Origin: Chlorophyllum brunneum
Taxonomy: Eukaryota > Basidiomycota > Agaricomycetes > Agaricales > Agaricaceae
Assembly (NCBI GenBank): GCA_963576785.1
Contig: OY756148.1
Coordinates: 1,922,001 to 1,986,000, forward strand
Reading direction: 5' to 3'
DNA length: 64,000 nucleotides
Shown here: positions 1 to 9,852 of the stretch, piece by piece
How the letters are laid out: each line of letters starts with the position of its first letter
Numbering within the stretch: the stretch's first letter is position 1
Translations under genes and position numbers: made by a program
Notes under the pieces: model-generated
Told to the model about the DNA's origin: nothing
The model's input: the letters and a program-made list of their open reading frames with translations, nothing else
Databases searched by the model: none

Positions 1-350
1 GGGAAGTTGATTTCATTGGCCATTTCTGATTCTGTCTCTGGTTTGCTATGTTTGTTCTCATAGGTCTTGGTGACTTCTATGTCGGATGTGGCTTCGGCGA
101 TCTCTGTATTGAATGGGGTCTCGGTGACTTCTATGTCGAATGTAGTATTGGCAACTTCTGTGTTGAATAGGGTCTCGAAAAGAGCTGTGTTTTCTTCTAT
201 ACTGTGGTCAGATTTCTGCCATTTAAGGCCTTTAGGGATTTCTGGTTCTATTTGTCGTTTGGATCTGGTGGTTACTGGTGATCCCTGGATATCTGTTGGT
301 CTCAGAGCTCTTGGTCTTCTTGGTGTTCTCAATGAGCTGCTGCTGCTCAT
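1..350 (-). CDS. Gypsy family I gag, N-terminal part, runs off the left edge
   Basis: On the minus strand an ATG at 350 opens a frame that stays open to the window edge, about 116 codons. It starts with Met and a run of five serines, then a basic Arg/Pro stretch, then acidic Thr/Glu-rich repeats built around DIEVT and FNTE. It lies 93 bp downstream of the minus-strand end of the LTR at 444-736, the normal place for gag. A decayed copy with the same start lies at 25211-25536, also beside an LTR of this family. I see no zinc knuckle in the visible part. The plus-strand frame over this region is a shadow. That this is gag rests on position and on the duplicated context, not on a recognised domain. 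Confidence 0.6.
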   Translation of the reverse strand, partial: MSSSSSLRTPRRPRALRPTDIQGSPVTTRSKRQIEPEIPKGLKWQKSDHSIEENTALFETLFNTEVANTTFDIEVTETPFNTEIAEATSDIEVTKTYENKHSKPETESEMANEINF

Positions 351-430
351 ATACTGTCATCCTGGTCGGAGGCTATTATTCCAAGCCTAGCTACGAATAG
401 TGGCACCTCTCTTGCAAGGTGAGTCAAATG

Positions 431-443
431 ACACTTTACCAAA
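431..443 (-). other. Primer-binding site of gypsy family I (self-primer type)
   Basis: The bases directly after the LTR (minus strand TTTGGTAAAGTGT) are the reverse complement of a stretch inside the LTR just downstream of its TATA box. No tRNA 3' end is evident. The match is 12 nt against the LTR copy at 15074-15379 and 10 nt at 25628-25931. In this copy the LTR partner (527-536) has one mismatch in 10. Confidence 0.6.
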
Positions 444-736
444 TGTTACAACCTTAGTCTGAGACTCAGGTTGCAAGTCTTTGGATAAAGACAGGAAGGT
501 AGAGAAGAGAGTAAGGGATGATACAATTAGTAAAGTATAAGGAATACATCAAGTATTACTACACTTTATATACTAGTGATACAAGCTAAGAATAAAGGAG
601 CAGAGTAAAGGAGTCATAGGGGATGAGTAGAGTGAGTCAGTAAGAGTACAGCCATAAGGGGTGAAACAGATACATAGGAATGATAAATGTAATGGGCACA
701 TGATAGGAATATACTGTCTATCTATAGTTCATAACA
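444..736 (-). repeat. Gypsy family I LTR (5' LTR of a minus-strand element)
   Basis: The 293-bp repeat has TGTTA...TAACA ends. Related copies lie at 15074-15379 and 25628-25931 in the same orientation, and a truncated one at 15624-15858 in the opposite orientation. Read on the minus strand it has a TATATAAAG box (572-564) pointing toward gag at 350, which sets its orientation. LINE A sequence begins immediately after its right end. Confidence 0.85.
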
Positions 737-2617
737 AAAGGGACTTGTGAAATCCTCAACAAGATACAGCAAAGCGCAGCCCTCTGGATTACCGGGGCCT
801 TCCGGACTTCTCCCACTGGCAGCATTGAGTCTCTCGTGGGGCTCATGCCCATCAAACTCCACCTCCGAAAGTTGGCCAAACAACAAATGTCAAGACTTCA
901 TACATTGGACGATGAACACGCATTGGCAAGATTGATGAAGGAGTATCATTCTTCCCCCCACTGCCTTCACATCAAGAATTTCACGGAGATTCAGAAGAAG
1001 AAGACACTTGGAGCTGTGATGGACATTTTGTGCCCCACCTCCGAGACTCGGTATATAGAATATTTTAACTCTGTTTCCAAATCTGTCTGGCCCGGACCTA
1101 GGTTACTTGACCACTTCCCTACTAATGTATCTTTTATAGGATTCAACCAGGACAACCCTCACCTCTCAAAGACACTTTGGGATGATGTTACAACAAATGC
1201 GATGACAGACTTCAAGTTCATTATTATCGGCATGGACAGCTTGGTCCATCCCAACTCTAACCCACTTGCTAGCCAGTTCACGGTGGCAGCTACTATTTGA
1301 CACTTAGATGGAGGGAGCTCTATTATGAAGAGACTCAGAGGAACGACGTCAACTGACACCAAACTGGTTGTGCAGTACCTGGGAATCACCAAGGTACTCG
1401 CCACTGATGACTACGACCAGATCGAACACATCCATATATTCACTGACTCCCTCACAGCCTCTCGGCTCCTACTTGATTGCTCGCTGCACTCTTGCCAGCG
1501 ACAGTCTATCCTTACACTGAAGGCACTCCTGGCTTGGTTCAACAAGTCTGACCAACACCACCTCTTATTTTACCACACTCCATTGAAGTGCAAATACAGG
1601 ATACAAAAAGTCACACACAATTGGATCCAAACAGTCACCTGGCCTAACCGGGGTCGAAATCACTGAGTCCCTAACTCTATAGACTACTTACATAAGAAGT
1701 CTGCTGAACGAGCCGTTCACACATGGCAAGTCATGTTTGGCTTCAAAAAATACAGCGGTAGCTCCTTCCTTCATCTCCCGGTGCGAGCAAATGGGGCCTC
1801 TGCTTTACTGTCACACATCAAGTCCAGTCCCTGGATACAAGAATGCAGTTACCAGCCACAGCTTTTCACAAGAGCATGTTGCACCATCCTATGCCATGCC
1901 CCGATTAGTGAATACCGATTATGGTTCTTCCCCAACGAGGATTTATCTTGCCACCACTGTGCCAATCAAATGGTCCAGACTAGGTCACACATCCTCTATT
2001 GTTGTAACACCTTCAATCATCATTTTGGCGTTGACACTATCAAGGCACTAGTCAACTTCTTGCATTGTAACTCTACCATGTTCAGCTTCCCCCTGGAGCC
2101 TGATTGCCCTCGTTTCCACACTGGTTCAATACCCCCGCTACATCATCATCAAGTCCGTCAGAGGTTTGGGTCTGTGCCTGCGTGAATCCTCTTCTTTTTC
2201 TCTTTTTCTTATGCTCTCCTGGTTATGGATTTCATTCCCATTTCTCTATCTCCCCTTTCCTTGCTTGTCTACTATTTTATATAGTTTTCATTCAATGTCC
2301 ATCATTTCCATGGTGTCTGGGCAAAAGCCCTCCCATATGCTAGTACCATTCATTGTTCTCCCTTGTGTTTGTGAGTCGATAGTTCCTTTCTATAAAATAT
2401 CTCTCTTTCACTCTCTCTCTCTCCGAATTCCTCTTATTCTTCTTCCCACTGTTCAACTTAGGTACCAAACATCTCTCTAGTGTACGCGCTAGATGGCGTT
2501 GAGTCTCATGGGGTTAGTGTACATTTAGTCTACTTTCCTTGCTCTGAACATTCTGTACATTCTACCTTTGTATGTATGTACATGCGGACTGCATTCGAGC
2601 ACTACTATATAAATTGT

Positions 2618-2650
<33 letters not shown>
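737..2650 (+). mobile_element. LINE A, 3' part of a Tad1-like non-LTR retrotransposon with poly(A) tail
   Basis: This segment aligns throughout with the 3' part of full-length LINE B on the opposite strand: the end of reverse transcriptase, the RNase H domain, a Cys/His tail and a 3' UTR, ending in a run of 27 A at 2624-2650. Homology to LINE B starts right at the LTR boundary at 736/737. The LTR element therefore probably inserted into this LINE, and more of it should lie left of the window. It interrupts gypsy family II sequence, which resumes at 2651. Confidence 0.85.
738..2188 (+). pseudogene. LINE A ORF2, C-terminal part (RT end, RNase H, Cys/His tail), broken
   Basis: The frame matches the C-terminal third of LINE B ORF2. 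It contains the RNase H core (GMDS at the first Asp site, then Glu in DTKLV and Asp in FTDS) and a C-terminal HCANQ...H zinc-like motif, ending at SVPA. In-frame TGA stops occur near 1298 and 1663, where LINE B keeps CGA (Arg). The first RNase H aspartate region reads MDS instead of TDG in LINE B. The copy cannot make a functional protein. Identification is firm because the two copies align end to end. Confidence 0.8.
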
Positions 2651-2652
<2 letters not shown>

Positions 2653-2659
2653 CCTAACC

Positions 2660-4113
2660 ACACTCCTGATAACAAGGACAACCAGGAAGTGACCATATTT
2701 GATGGTACCATAGTGTACCTCCTCACTGAGGCTGATCTTGATGAAGTATGTCAACATCGTGATATGATCAACCCTGACCTTGATAAGACACCCAATGGTA
2801 ATCTCCCACACAATACTGACTAAGTCATTATTCCAAATGACTCTGGATTGAAACACCAAATCACTGAATGCGCCCACGATGCCTTACCAAACCTCCACCC
2901 AGGAGCAGCAGCTACCCTATCCAAGATATTGGATTATGCCTATTGGCCAGGAATCAAGGACTACATCTCCAAGTATGTCGCTGGATGTCCAAAGTGCCAG
3001 CAATTCAAGATTAAGCATCACCCAACAAAACTACCACTGCAACCTATTCCTGTACCCAAGTCGACCTGTCCATTTTCCCAGATATCAATAGACCTTATTA
3101 CTGATCTCCCCCCATTCTGAGAATATGATTGTATTTTATCCATAGTGGACCATGGATTATTGAAGGGGATAATTCTAGTGCTAACTACCAAAAATGCTGA
3201 TGCACAACAGATTGCGCAACTATTGGTTGACCGCCTCTTTGCCGGGTATGGCATACCTGACAAAATCATCTCTGACCAAGATCCGCGATTTACTGTCAAA
3301 GTAATGCAAGAATTCTATAAACTGCTTAACATTGACCCTGCCTATTCAACAGCCTATCACCCACAAACTGATGGATCAACTGAGCAGATCAATCAGGAAA
3401 TCGAGCTATATTTAGCACTTGCCACTTCAGCTCAACCAAACAATTGGGCAAAGTTCCTCTCACTCTACGAATTTGCTCATAACAACCACCCCTATGCTGG
3501 ATGAAAGAAGTCACCTTTCCAGCTACTCTATGGCTATGTACCAAAAGCATCTCCCACTACTCTGGAACCAACAAATGTCCCTGCCACTAAGGATCACCTC
3601 AAGAAACTATCCAATGCTCGACATTGAGCCCTCGAAGCACACAACCACACCTGTGAAATCATGGCCAAACAAACCACAAATTATAGGTTACCAAACTTTA
3701 ATGAAGAGGATAAAGTTTGGTTAGAAAACAAACACCTATCAATAAACTTTGCAAATAGGAAAATTGCCCAAAGAAGGGAAGGACCTTTCACAATCATCAA
3801 GAAAATCTCACCTATTGTGTTTCAGCTAAAATTACCTGAAACATGGAAGATCTATAACAAGTTTCATGCCTTTCTCCTTACCTCTGCAATCGAAAACATG
3901 ATCTATGGATGATATACGTCTCAACCCCTCCCTCTCCTTGTTGAAGAATACGAAGTTGAGGCCATTCTTCACTATAAAAGGATAAATAATCATTTCAGAT
4001 ATCTAATCAAGTGGAAAGGCTACCACACTTCCGAAAATTCATGGGAACCTGCATCAAATCTCCGAAACACGAAGAAAATACTCAAGACCTATAAAAGAGC
4101 TCACAATATCTGA
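2660..4113 (+). pseudogene. Gypsy family II integrase with C-terminal chromodomain, broken
   Basis: The order seen is a zinc-binding HHCC motif (CAHD, NLHPG, then CPKC near 2988), an rve core with Asp in SIDLI, Asp in ISDQD and Glu in STEQINQE, the GPY/F-like region around REGPFTI, and a chromodomain ([12 protein letters not shown]) ending near 4110. That layout is typical of fungal chromoviruses, where the chromodomain steers integration to marked chromatin. At least four in-frame TGA stops (near 3118, 3502, 3626 and 3910) break it; several stand where Arg is usual, consistent with CGA to TGA change. The three catalytic acidic residues are still present. Confidence 0.85.
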
Positions 4114-5343
4114 ACTCCCTATATCTCTCAATGCTTCCAATACCCACCCAGCCTCAGCACCAGCCACTGCAGCTACTGTTATCAATACCACCAAAATTGC
4201 TGCCAACATCATCAATGGACCATCTGTATCACCAGACCTTGATGATATCCTCCACTCATTGCCCAAGTATTCCATCACCCTCAACAACAAGGAATTTATC
4301 CAGTCCATTGGATTACAGCTGCATACCATCCCTCCCCTACTTGATATCGAATCCGCATGTGACATCACCTGCCTACAACTTCGAAACACTATCAAAAGAT
4401 GACTATCCAATCGCCATCCCAATCTATGAGGGAATAACACATCTGTTGCCCATTGCAACAAATACAGGAATTTGCTTGCTGCTTGCCTTCATAATATGCA
4501 AATGCTTAGTTGATACACCTACACCGTACAACAAAGCTACAACATCCTTACTAGCTGCACTCTACCCAATGGAGTATGTGAGGATTTGCAATGCATCCAA
4601 CACTCCTATTAACTTCTCTGTCACTCAATCAGCACTATCCTTAGTGCATACAGCCGAGGCAGCCCTTTATCGACTCCTGACATTCCCCAACTACCTACTC
4701 AAAACAATGACCAGTCTCAAGAACCTCCACTAGAGCCTTGCCCTATATATCCCACATCGAGAATCCCTTGAGGCCTTTCTTTCCATGATACCACTAACAA
4801 TGGCAATCTGACTCATCAATCAACTCCGGTTCAGACTGATGCCCAAATGGAGCATATACTCGTCGAACCTATGCCTGTCCAAGGCCACCCTGCATGTCAT
4901 GACCCACCTCGATATGAGCATAAACCTCCTGCAGTTCTGCTCAACTATTACTGGACTATCCGAGATTGTCACCAGTATTATGACCATGAAAACAAAAGAC
5001 CCTGCCAGATTTCCTACACTGCAGTAACAATTAACCTAACTCCACAAGTTTATAGACAGCCCATATGAAGTACCCAACCTCAAAATACTCAACTTGTACT
5101 ACAAAGCTGACCCAACTATGATCAATGATATGGCCAAACTACCACTCTGGCTTATCAAACCCAATGACTGGATCCTAACATGCAAGAACTATACAATCAA
5201 CTTAATGAAGTCATCAGCTGTGTTCACAGTTCCAGAAATGGAGCAAGTACTTGAAGCTATCATACTATTAGGCTCAGGCCTCCCCATCCCAATAGACACT
5301 GGTGCTCCAGAACCACCACCACCAGGACCCAAAGCAGCATCTC
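4114..5343 (+). pseudogene. Gypsy family II extra ORF in the env position, first part
   Basis: After the chromodomain stop the element keeps coding-like sequence up to its 3' LTR. The first part is Ala/Thr/Pro-rich, followed by a region with FIQSIGLQLHTIPPLL and, further on, YYKADPTMINDMAKL and VPEMEQVLEAIILLGSGLPI. It continues past LINE B at 12161 and ends with SEISEDE at 13013. A second copy (15859 onward) supports the frame. I recognise no domain: it is neither a typical gag nor a clear envelope protein. Several stops break it, mostly TGA. Confidence 0.5.
5329..5343. repeat. Target-site duplication of LINE B, left copy
   Basis: CCAAAGCAGCATCTC occurs here directly before the T-run (the LINE's A-tail on the other strand) and again, perfectly, at 12146-12160 beyond the 5' end of LINE B. 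The related gypsy copy near 16510 shows the unoccupied site in slightly diverged form. Confidence 0.95.
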
Positions 5344-5363
5344 TTTTTTTTTTTTTTTTTTTT

Positions 5364-5802
5364 AATCAACAATTTATATAGCGGTGCTCGAACGCAGTCT
5401 GTGTGTACATACATACAAAGGCAGAATGTACAGAATGTTCAGAGAAGGGAAAGTAAACTACAAGTAAACTAACCCCATGAGACTCGTTGTCATCTAGCGC
5501 GTACACTAGAGAGATGTTTGGTACCTACAATGTTCAGTGAAAAGAGAGAAGAAAGGGAATTCGAAAAAAGAGAGAGTGAGAGAGAGAAATTGATAGAAAG
5601 AAACTACCGACTCGCAATCACAAGGGGGAACATCAAACGGTACATAGCGTGTGGGCGGGTATTTACCTAGGCACCATGGGAGAGATGAAAGTAGAATGAA
5701 GACTACATAAAAAGGTAGACGAGCAAGGAAAGGGGAGATAGAGAAATGAATTGGAAATCCATAACCGGGAGAGCAAAAGAAAAAAGAGAAAAGAAAAGGA
5801 TC
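5364..5802 (-). other. LINE B 3' UTR
   Basis: No gene is seen here. The sequence is shared with LINE A (2189-2623) and ends in TATATAAATTGTTGATT before the A-tail. It contains purine/pyrimidine-rich runs. A long minus-strand frame over this area (5703-6590) is a shadow of ORF2. Confidence 0.7.
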
Positions 5803-8800
5803 CTACGCAGGCACAGACCCAAACCTCCTTCGGACTTGATGACGATGTAACAGTGGGATAGAACTGGCATGGATACGAGGGTGGTCAGGTTTCGGGGGGA
5901 AGCTGAACGTAGAGGGGTTGCAATGCAAGAAGTTGACGAATGTCTTGATCGTGTCGATGCCGAAGTGGTGATCGAAGTTGTTGCAACGATACAGGATGTG
6001 TGACCGCATTTGCACCATTTGACTGTTGCAGTGGTGGCACAAAAGGTCCTCGTTAGGAAAGAATTGTAGTCGATACTCTCCAATCGGGGCATGGCATAGG
6101 ATGGCGCGACAAGCTCTTGCGAAGAGCTGGGGCTGGTATCCGCATTCTTGTACCCATGGTCCGGACTTGATGTGCGACAGTAAGGCGGAGGCCCCATTCG
6201 CTCACACTGGGAGGTGGAGGAAGGAGCTACCGCTGTAGGTCTTGAACCCGAACATGGCCTGCCATGTGTAAATGGCGCATTCGGCGGACTTCTTGCGTAG
6301 GTAGTTAATCGAGTTTGGTACTCGGTGGTTTTGACCCTGGTTAGGCCAGGCGACTGTTTGGATCCAGTCGTGAGTGGCTTTTTGTATCCCGTACTTGCAT
6401 TTCGATGGCATGTGATAGAAAGAAAGGTGGTGTCAGTCTGACTTGTTGAACCAAGCCAGGAGCGCCTTCGATGTGAGGATGGACTGTTGCTGGCAGGAGT
6501 GTGGCGAACAGTCGAGTAGGAGCTGGGAGGCTGCAATGGAATCGGTGAACACGTGAATGTGTTCGACCTGGTTGTAGTCGGCAGTAGCAAGCATCTTGGT
6601 AATACCCAAGTACTGCGCTACCAGTTCTGTGTCCGTCGACGTGGTTCCTCTGAGCCTCTTCATGATAGAGCTCCTGCCATCAAGATGTCGAATGGTGGCT
6701 GCCGCCGTAAACTGGCTGGCAAGCGGGTTGGGATTGGGGTGGACCAAGCCGTCTGTACCGATTGTGATGGATTTTTTGTCTGTTGTCGCATTCGTCGTTA
6801 CATCGTCCCAAAGCATCTTTGAGAGGTGAGGGTTGTTCCGGTTGAATCCTATAAAAGTTACATTAGTAGAGAAACGGTCAAGTAACCTACGTCCAGGCCA
6901 GAGAGATTTAGAAATGGAATTGAAATGTTCTATATACCGAGTCTTGGAGGTGGGGTGTGAAAAGTCCATCACAGCTCCTAATGTTTTCTTCTTCTGAACC
7001 TCTGTGAAGTTCTTGATGTGAAGTCGGTGGGGGGAAAAGTGGAATTCCTTCGTCAATCTTGCCAGAGCATGTTCATCGTCCAACTTATGAAGCCTCGACG
7101 ATTGTCATTCGGCCAACTTTCTGAGATGAAGTTTGATAGGCATGAGCCCCGCGAGGGACTCTATGCCACCAGTGGGAGAAGTCCGGAAGGCCCTGGTAAT
7201 CCAGAGCACTGCCCTTCATTGCATTTTGTTAAGGATTTCACAAGTTCCCTTGGTGCGGGATCGATCGTGAAACCATAGTCGGAATCCGTATGTTGCAACC
7301 GGTACGACACACAAACGGTAGAGTAGTCTCTTGTTACTGGGGGAAAGACCTCTGATGGAGTTCCCCAGCATTTTCATCACCTTGATGGTGGATATCGCCT
7401 TGGCAGAATAGAATTGAATGTGCTCTTTGAAGGTCAACGTCCGGTCAAAGTAAAAGCCGAGGTACCGCCAGTGAGTCTTTGGTTTGAGGGGGTTGCGACC
7501 CGTGAACGGCGGGGATCCCAAGTCAATTGAGGGATTCGAGTCCTGTCTTGCACGCATGAAGTGAAAGATCTCGGACTTGCCGTATTCAATTTCCAGGCCA
7601 AATTCATTCATGAGCCGCTCCATTTTGTGGTACATGTGTTGTAGGATCTCCACGTTCTTCTCAAGAGACGGGGATTGCGCAATTAGAGTGCCGTCATCGA
7701 TGAATGATAGGACATCAAAGTCCCACTTGTCGTGGTGTTCCTCCATATGGAAGTCGAAGATGTGTAAGAGGGGAGCAAGGAATAGAGCGGAGAGAATAGG
7801 GCTGAGAGCTGAGCCCTGGCCTACTCCTACCGCTGCATCGAATTCTGGGGAAGTTTCATTGTTCCACCGGTATGTAGTGCGGCATTCTTTAAGATAATTG
7901 TTGAAGAACGCAGCGACCTGGGGGGGAAATCCTTGTCATCTTAGAATTTCGATAAGGAAATCATGGTTGAGGGAGGGGAAGAACTGGGCCACGTCGAATG
8001 CAAGCACCGACATTTTCTTCCTTTTCGTCCAAGCTCCCCGGATGATGTGTGTCAGGAAGAGGCCTGCGTCCTCAGTGGACCTCTGACAGATCGCTCCCAA
8101 TTGGTGCGGATGGAGGACCTTGAATTTAATGGCCTCAAATTGGAGTTGTTTAGCTAGCATTTTCTCAATTAGTTTGCCAAACATGTTGAGGAGAACGATC
8201 GGTCAGAACGCCTTCGGAGTGGAGTAGTCGGGTTTGTTGGATTTCGGAATAATCACCGATGTTGACTTCTTGAAGTGGGTAGGCCAGTGTCCGATGTTCA
8301 AACACGTACTACCGATTTTGAGGAACAAGCCGGCACAAGTTTCATCAGCTACAATCTGTTTTAGGTAGAACCAGGAAATATGGTCAGGACCAGGGGAGGA
8401 AGAATTCGAGGTATCCTTGAGTGATTCCATCATCTCCAAAAGAGAGAAATCTACCCAAGTCCTATTCTCCATTCCAATCAGGGGAGGAAGCTTGTCTAAT
8501 ACTGCCATGGTCGTTGGTCTATCGCGTGCAGCATTGTAATGGGAGTCGAGAGCCGTCCACAGATTGTCTAGTGTGAGACAAGGCCGACCGTTATGGCGCA
8601 TGGCTTCCGTGGCTGGGAGTGCGCGGTCTTTAACCCATGGCATGAGATCCCATGGGCGTTTTTGGTCGACGGAGATTTCTTGTATCTTCTTGTCGAAGTA
8701 GGCTCTTTTCGTTTTCCTTGTGGTCTTGCGAAAAGCGTTCCACTTGCGCTTGTTTTTGCGATCTGCGCAATGCATAGCGAGTGCGGTCGAGCACTCCTCG

Positions 8801-9852
8801 TTCCACCAGGTCTTGGATCTAGTGGTGATCTTGGTCTTCTTCGCATTTTGAGTCCACGATCTGTCAAACAAAACTCCCAATTCAGCAACAGCTCTCTCCA
8901 GCTCGTCCGTGTCGTTCATCGGCCAGTTCTTGTTCTTGATTCCTTCTACGATGTCCATCAGGAACCTGGTCTCCTCTTCCGAGTCTTTGGGGATGGTCAA
9001 TCTTTCGATGACAACATCCATTTGCGGAATAGGTAGCCTGATTAGTAGGGGGGCATGGTCTGAGTTGTACCAATTGCCGTCCTGGATAGCATGGGAGGGA
9101 ATGTGTGGAAGCATTCCCAAAACAAAGATCAGGTCTATGACCGTGTCTGGTAAGTTGGGGTCCGAGGCATAGCATGTCGGCTTGGCCTCAAATGGAGTAG
9201 TCCTCACAAGATTGAGGGCTTCGGTGACCATAAGGAGTTGGTCCGCACTCGCAGGATGTTGATCCGTTGAAGGGTCCCAGAACTCCGATCTGATGTTGAT
9301 GTCTCCTCCCAAAAGAAGAAAGGGTGGGAGGTCGAAGAGTCGCTCCTCGAGGAAATAGAGTGCAGTATTACGGCTGTCGTTATAGACATTCAACAGCAGT
9401 AGTTCTTCTCCTCCCGCATATAGTGATATACACAGGAGGTCTCGATGTTCGATTATGTCTCTTCGGATGGAAGGTCGGAGTCATTTTAGCCTTTTATGAG
9501 CAAAGGCGAGGACTCACGGAGTGGTACGGTGTTCCATGTTGACCGTGCATTAAGGGTATCATCGGCATCCCACTTGAAGGACTTCTTCGGCGATAAATGG
9601 GTATGAAAGGAGCGTCCAATCCGGATGAACTGGGCCTCCTACGAGGGGCGATCCGTCGTTAGAGACAGATGAGGGAATGTCTCGGAGGTATCTCCAAGGG
9701 GGTTTTTGTATGAGGAGGAGGTCGACGTCACCTCTACGTGTGAGGACTGTCTCCATCACTCCATACGATCTTCCTACGTTGTGAGAGCAGACCTTCAACT
9801 CATTCAGTAGTGAACGAGGAGGCCTGTCTTGCTCGTCGGGGACGTTATTCAT
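5803..9852 (-). pseudogene. LINE B ORF2: endonuclease, reverse transcriptase, RNase H; ten stops
   Basis: ORF2 starts with an ATG at 9852 that overlaps the ORF1 stop as ATGA. The N-terminus is an APE-type endonuclease (VCSHNVGRS, then LLLIQKPPW, GGDINI, and NSDHAPLLI with the catalytic Asp-His). The usual catalytic Glu of the QEP motif reads Lys here. The reverse transcriptase follows, with motif A (FDVAQFFPSL) and the active site SFIDDGTL. An RNase H domain (IGTDG, DTELVA, FTDS) and a C-terminal CHHC-N-H tail close it. Ten in-frame stops (near 9559, 9550, 9511, 9485, 8203, 7936, 7216, 7100, 6433 and 6202) inactivate it. Nine are TGA, most at sites where Arg is expected or where LINE A still has CGA or CAA. 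Confidence 0.9.

Larger units (their letters stand above)
2651..5343 (+). mobile_element. Gypsy family II element, internal part (left piece; continues at 12161)
   Basis: This is a Ty3/gypsy-type chromovirus on the plus strand. It is cut on the left by LINE A and in the middle by LINE B. It holds the end of the RNase H/integrase linker, integrase, a chromodomain and the first part of an additional downstream reading frame. The piece rejoins 12161-13510 once LINE B and one copy of its target duplication are removed. A second copy at 15859-16534 plus 23896-25210 confirms the uninterrupted order. Confidence 0.85.

Noticed and set aside
67..390. Plus-strand 107-codon frame
   Set aside because: It is antisense to the gag start at 350 on the minus strand, which lies correctly beside the LTR and has a duplicate at 25.5 kb.
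5703..6590. 295-codon minus-strand frame rich in Ser/Thr/Arg
   Set aside because: It overlaps the RNase H end of LINE ORF2 in another frame; the real frame aligns with LINE A and carries the domain motifs.
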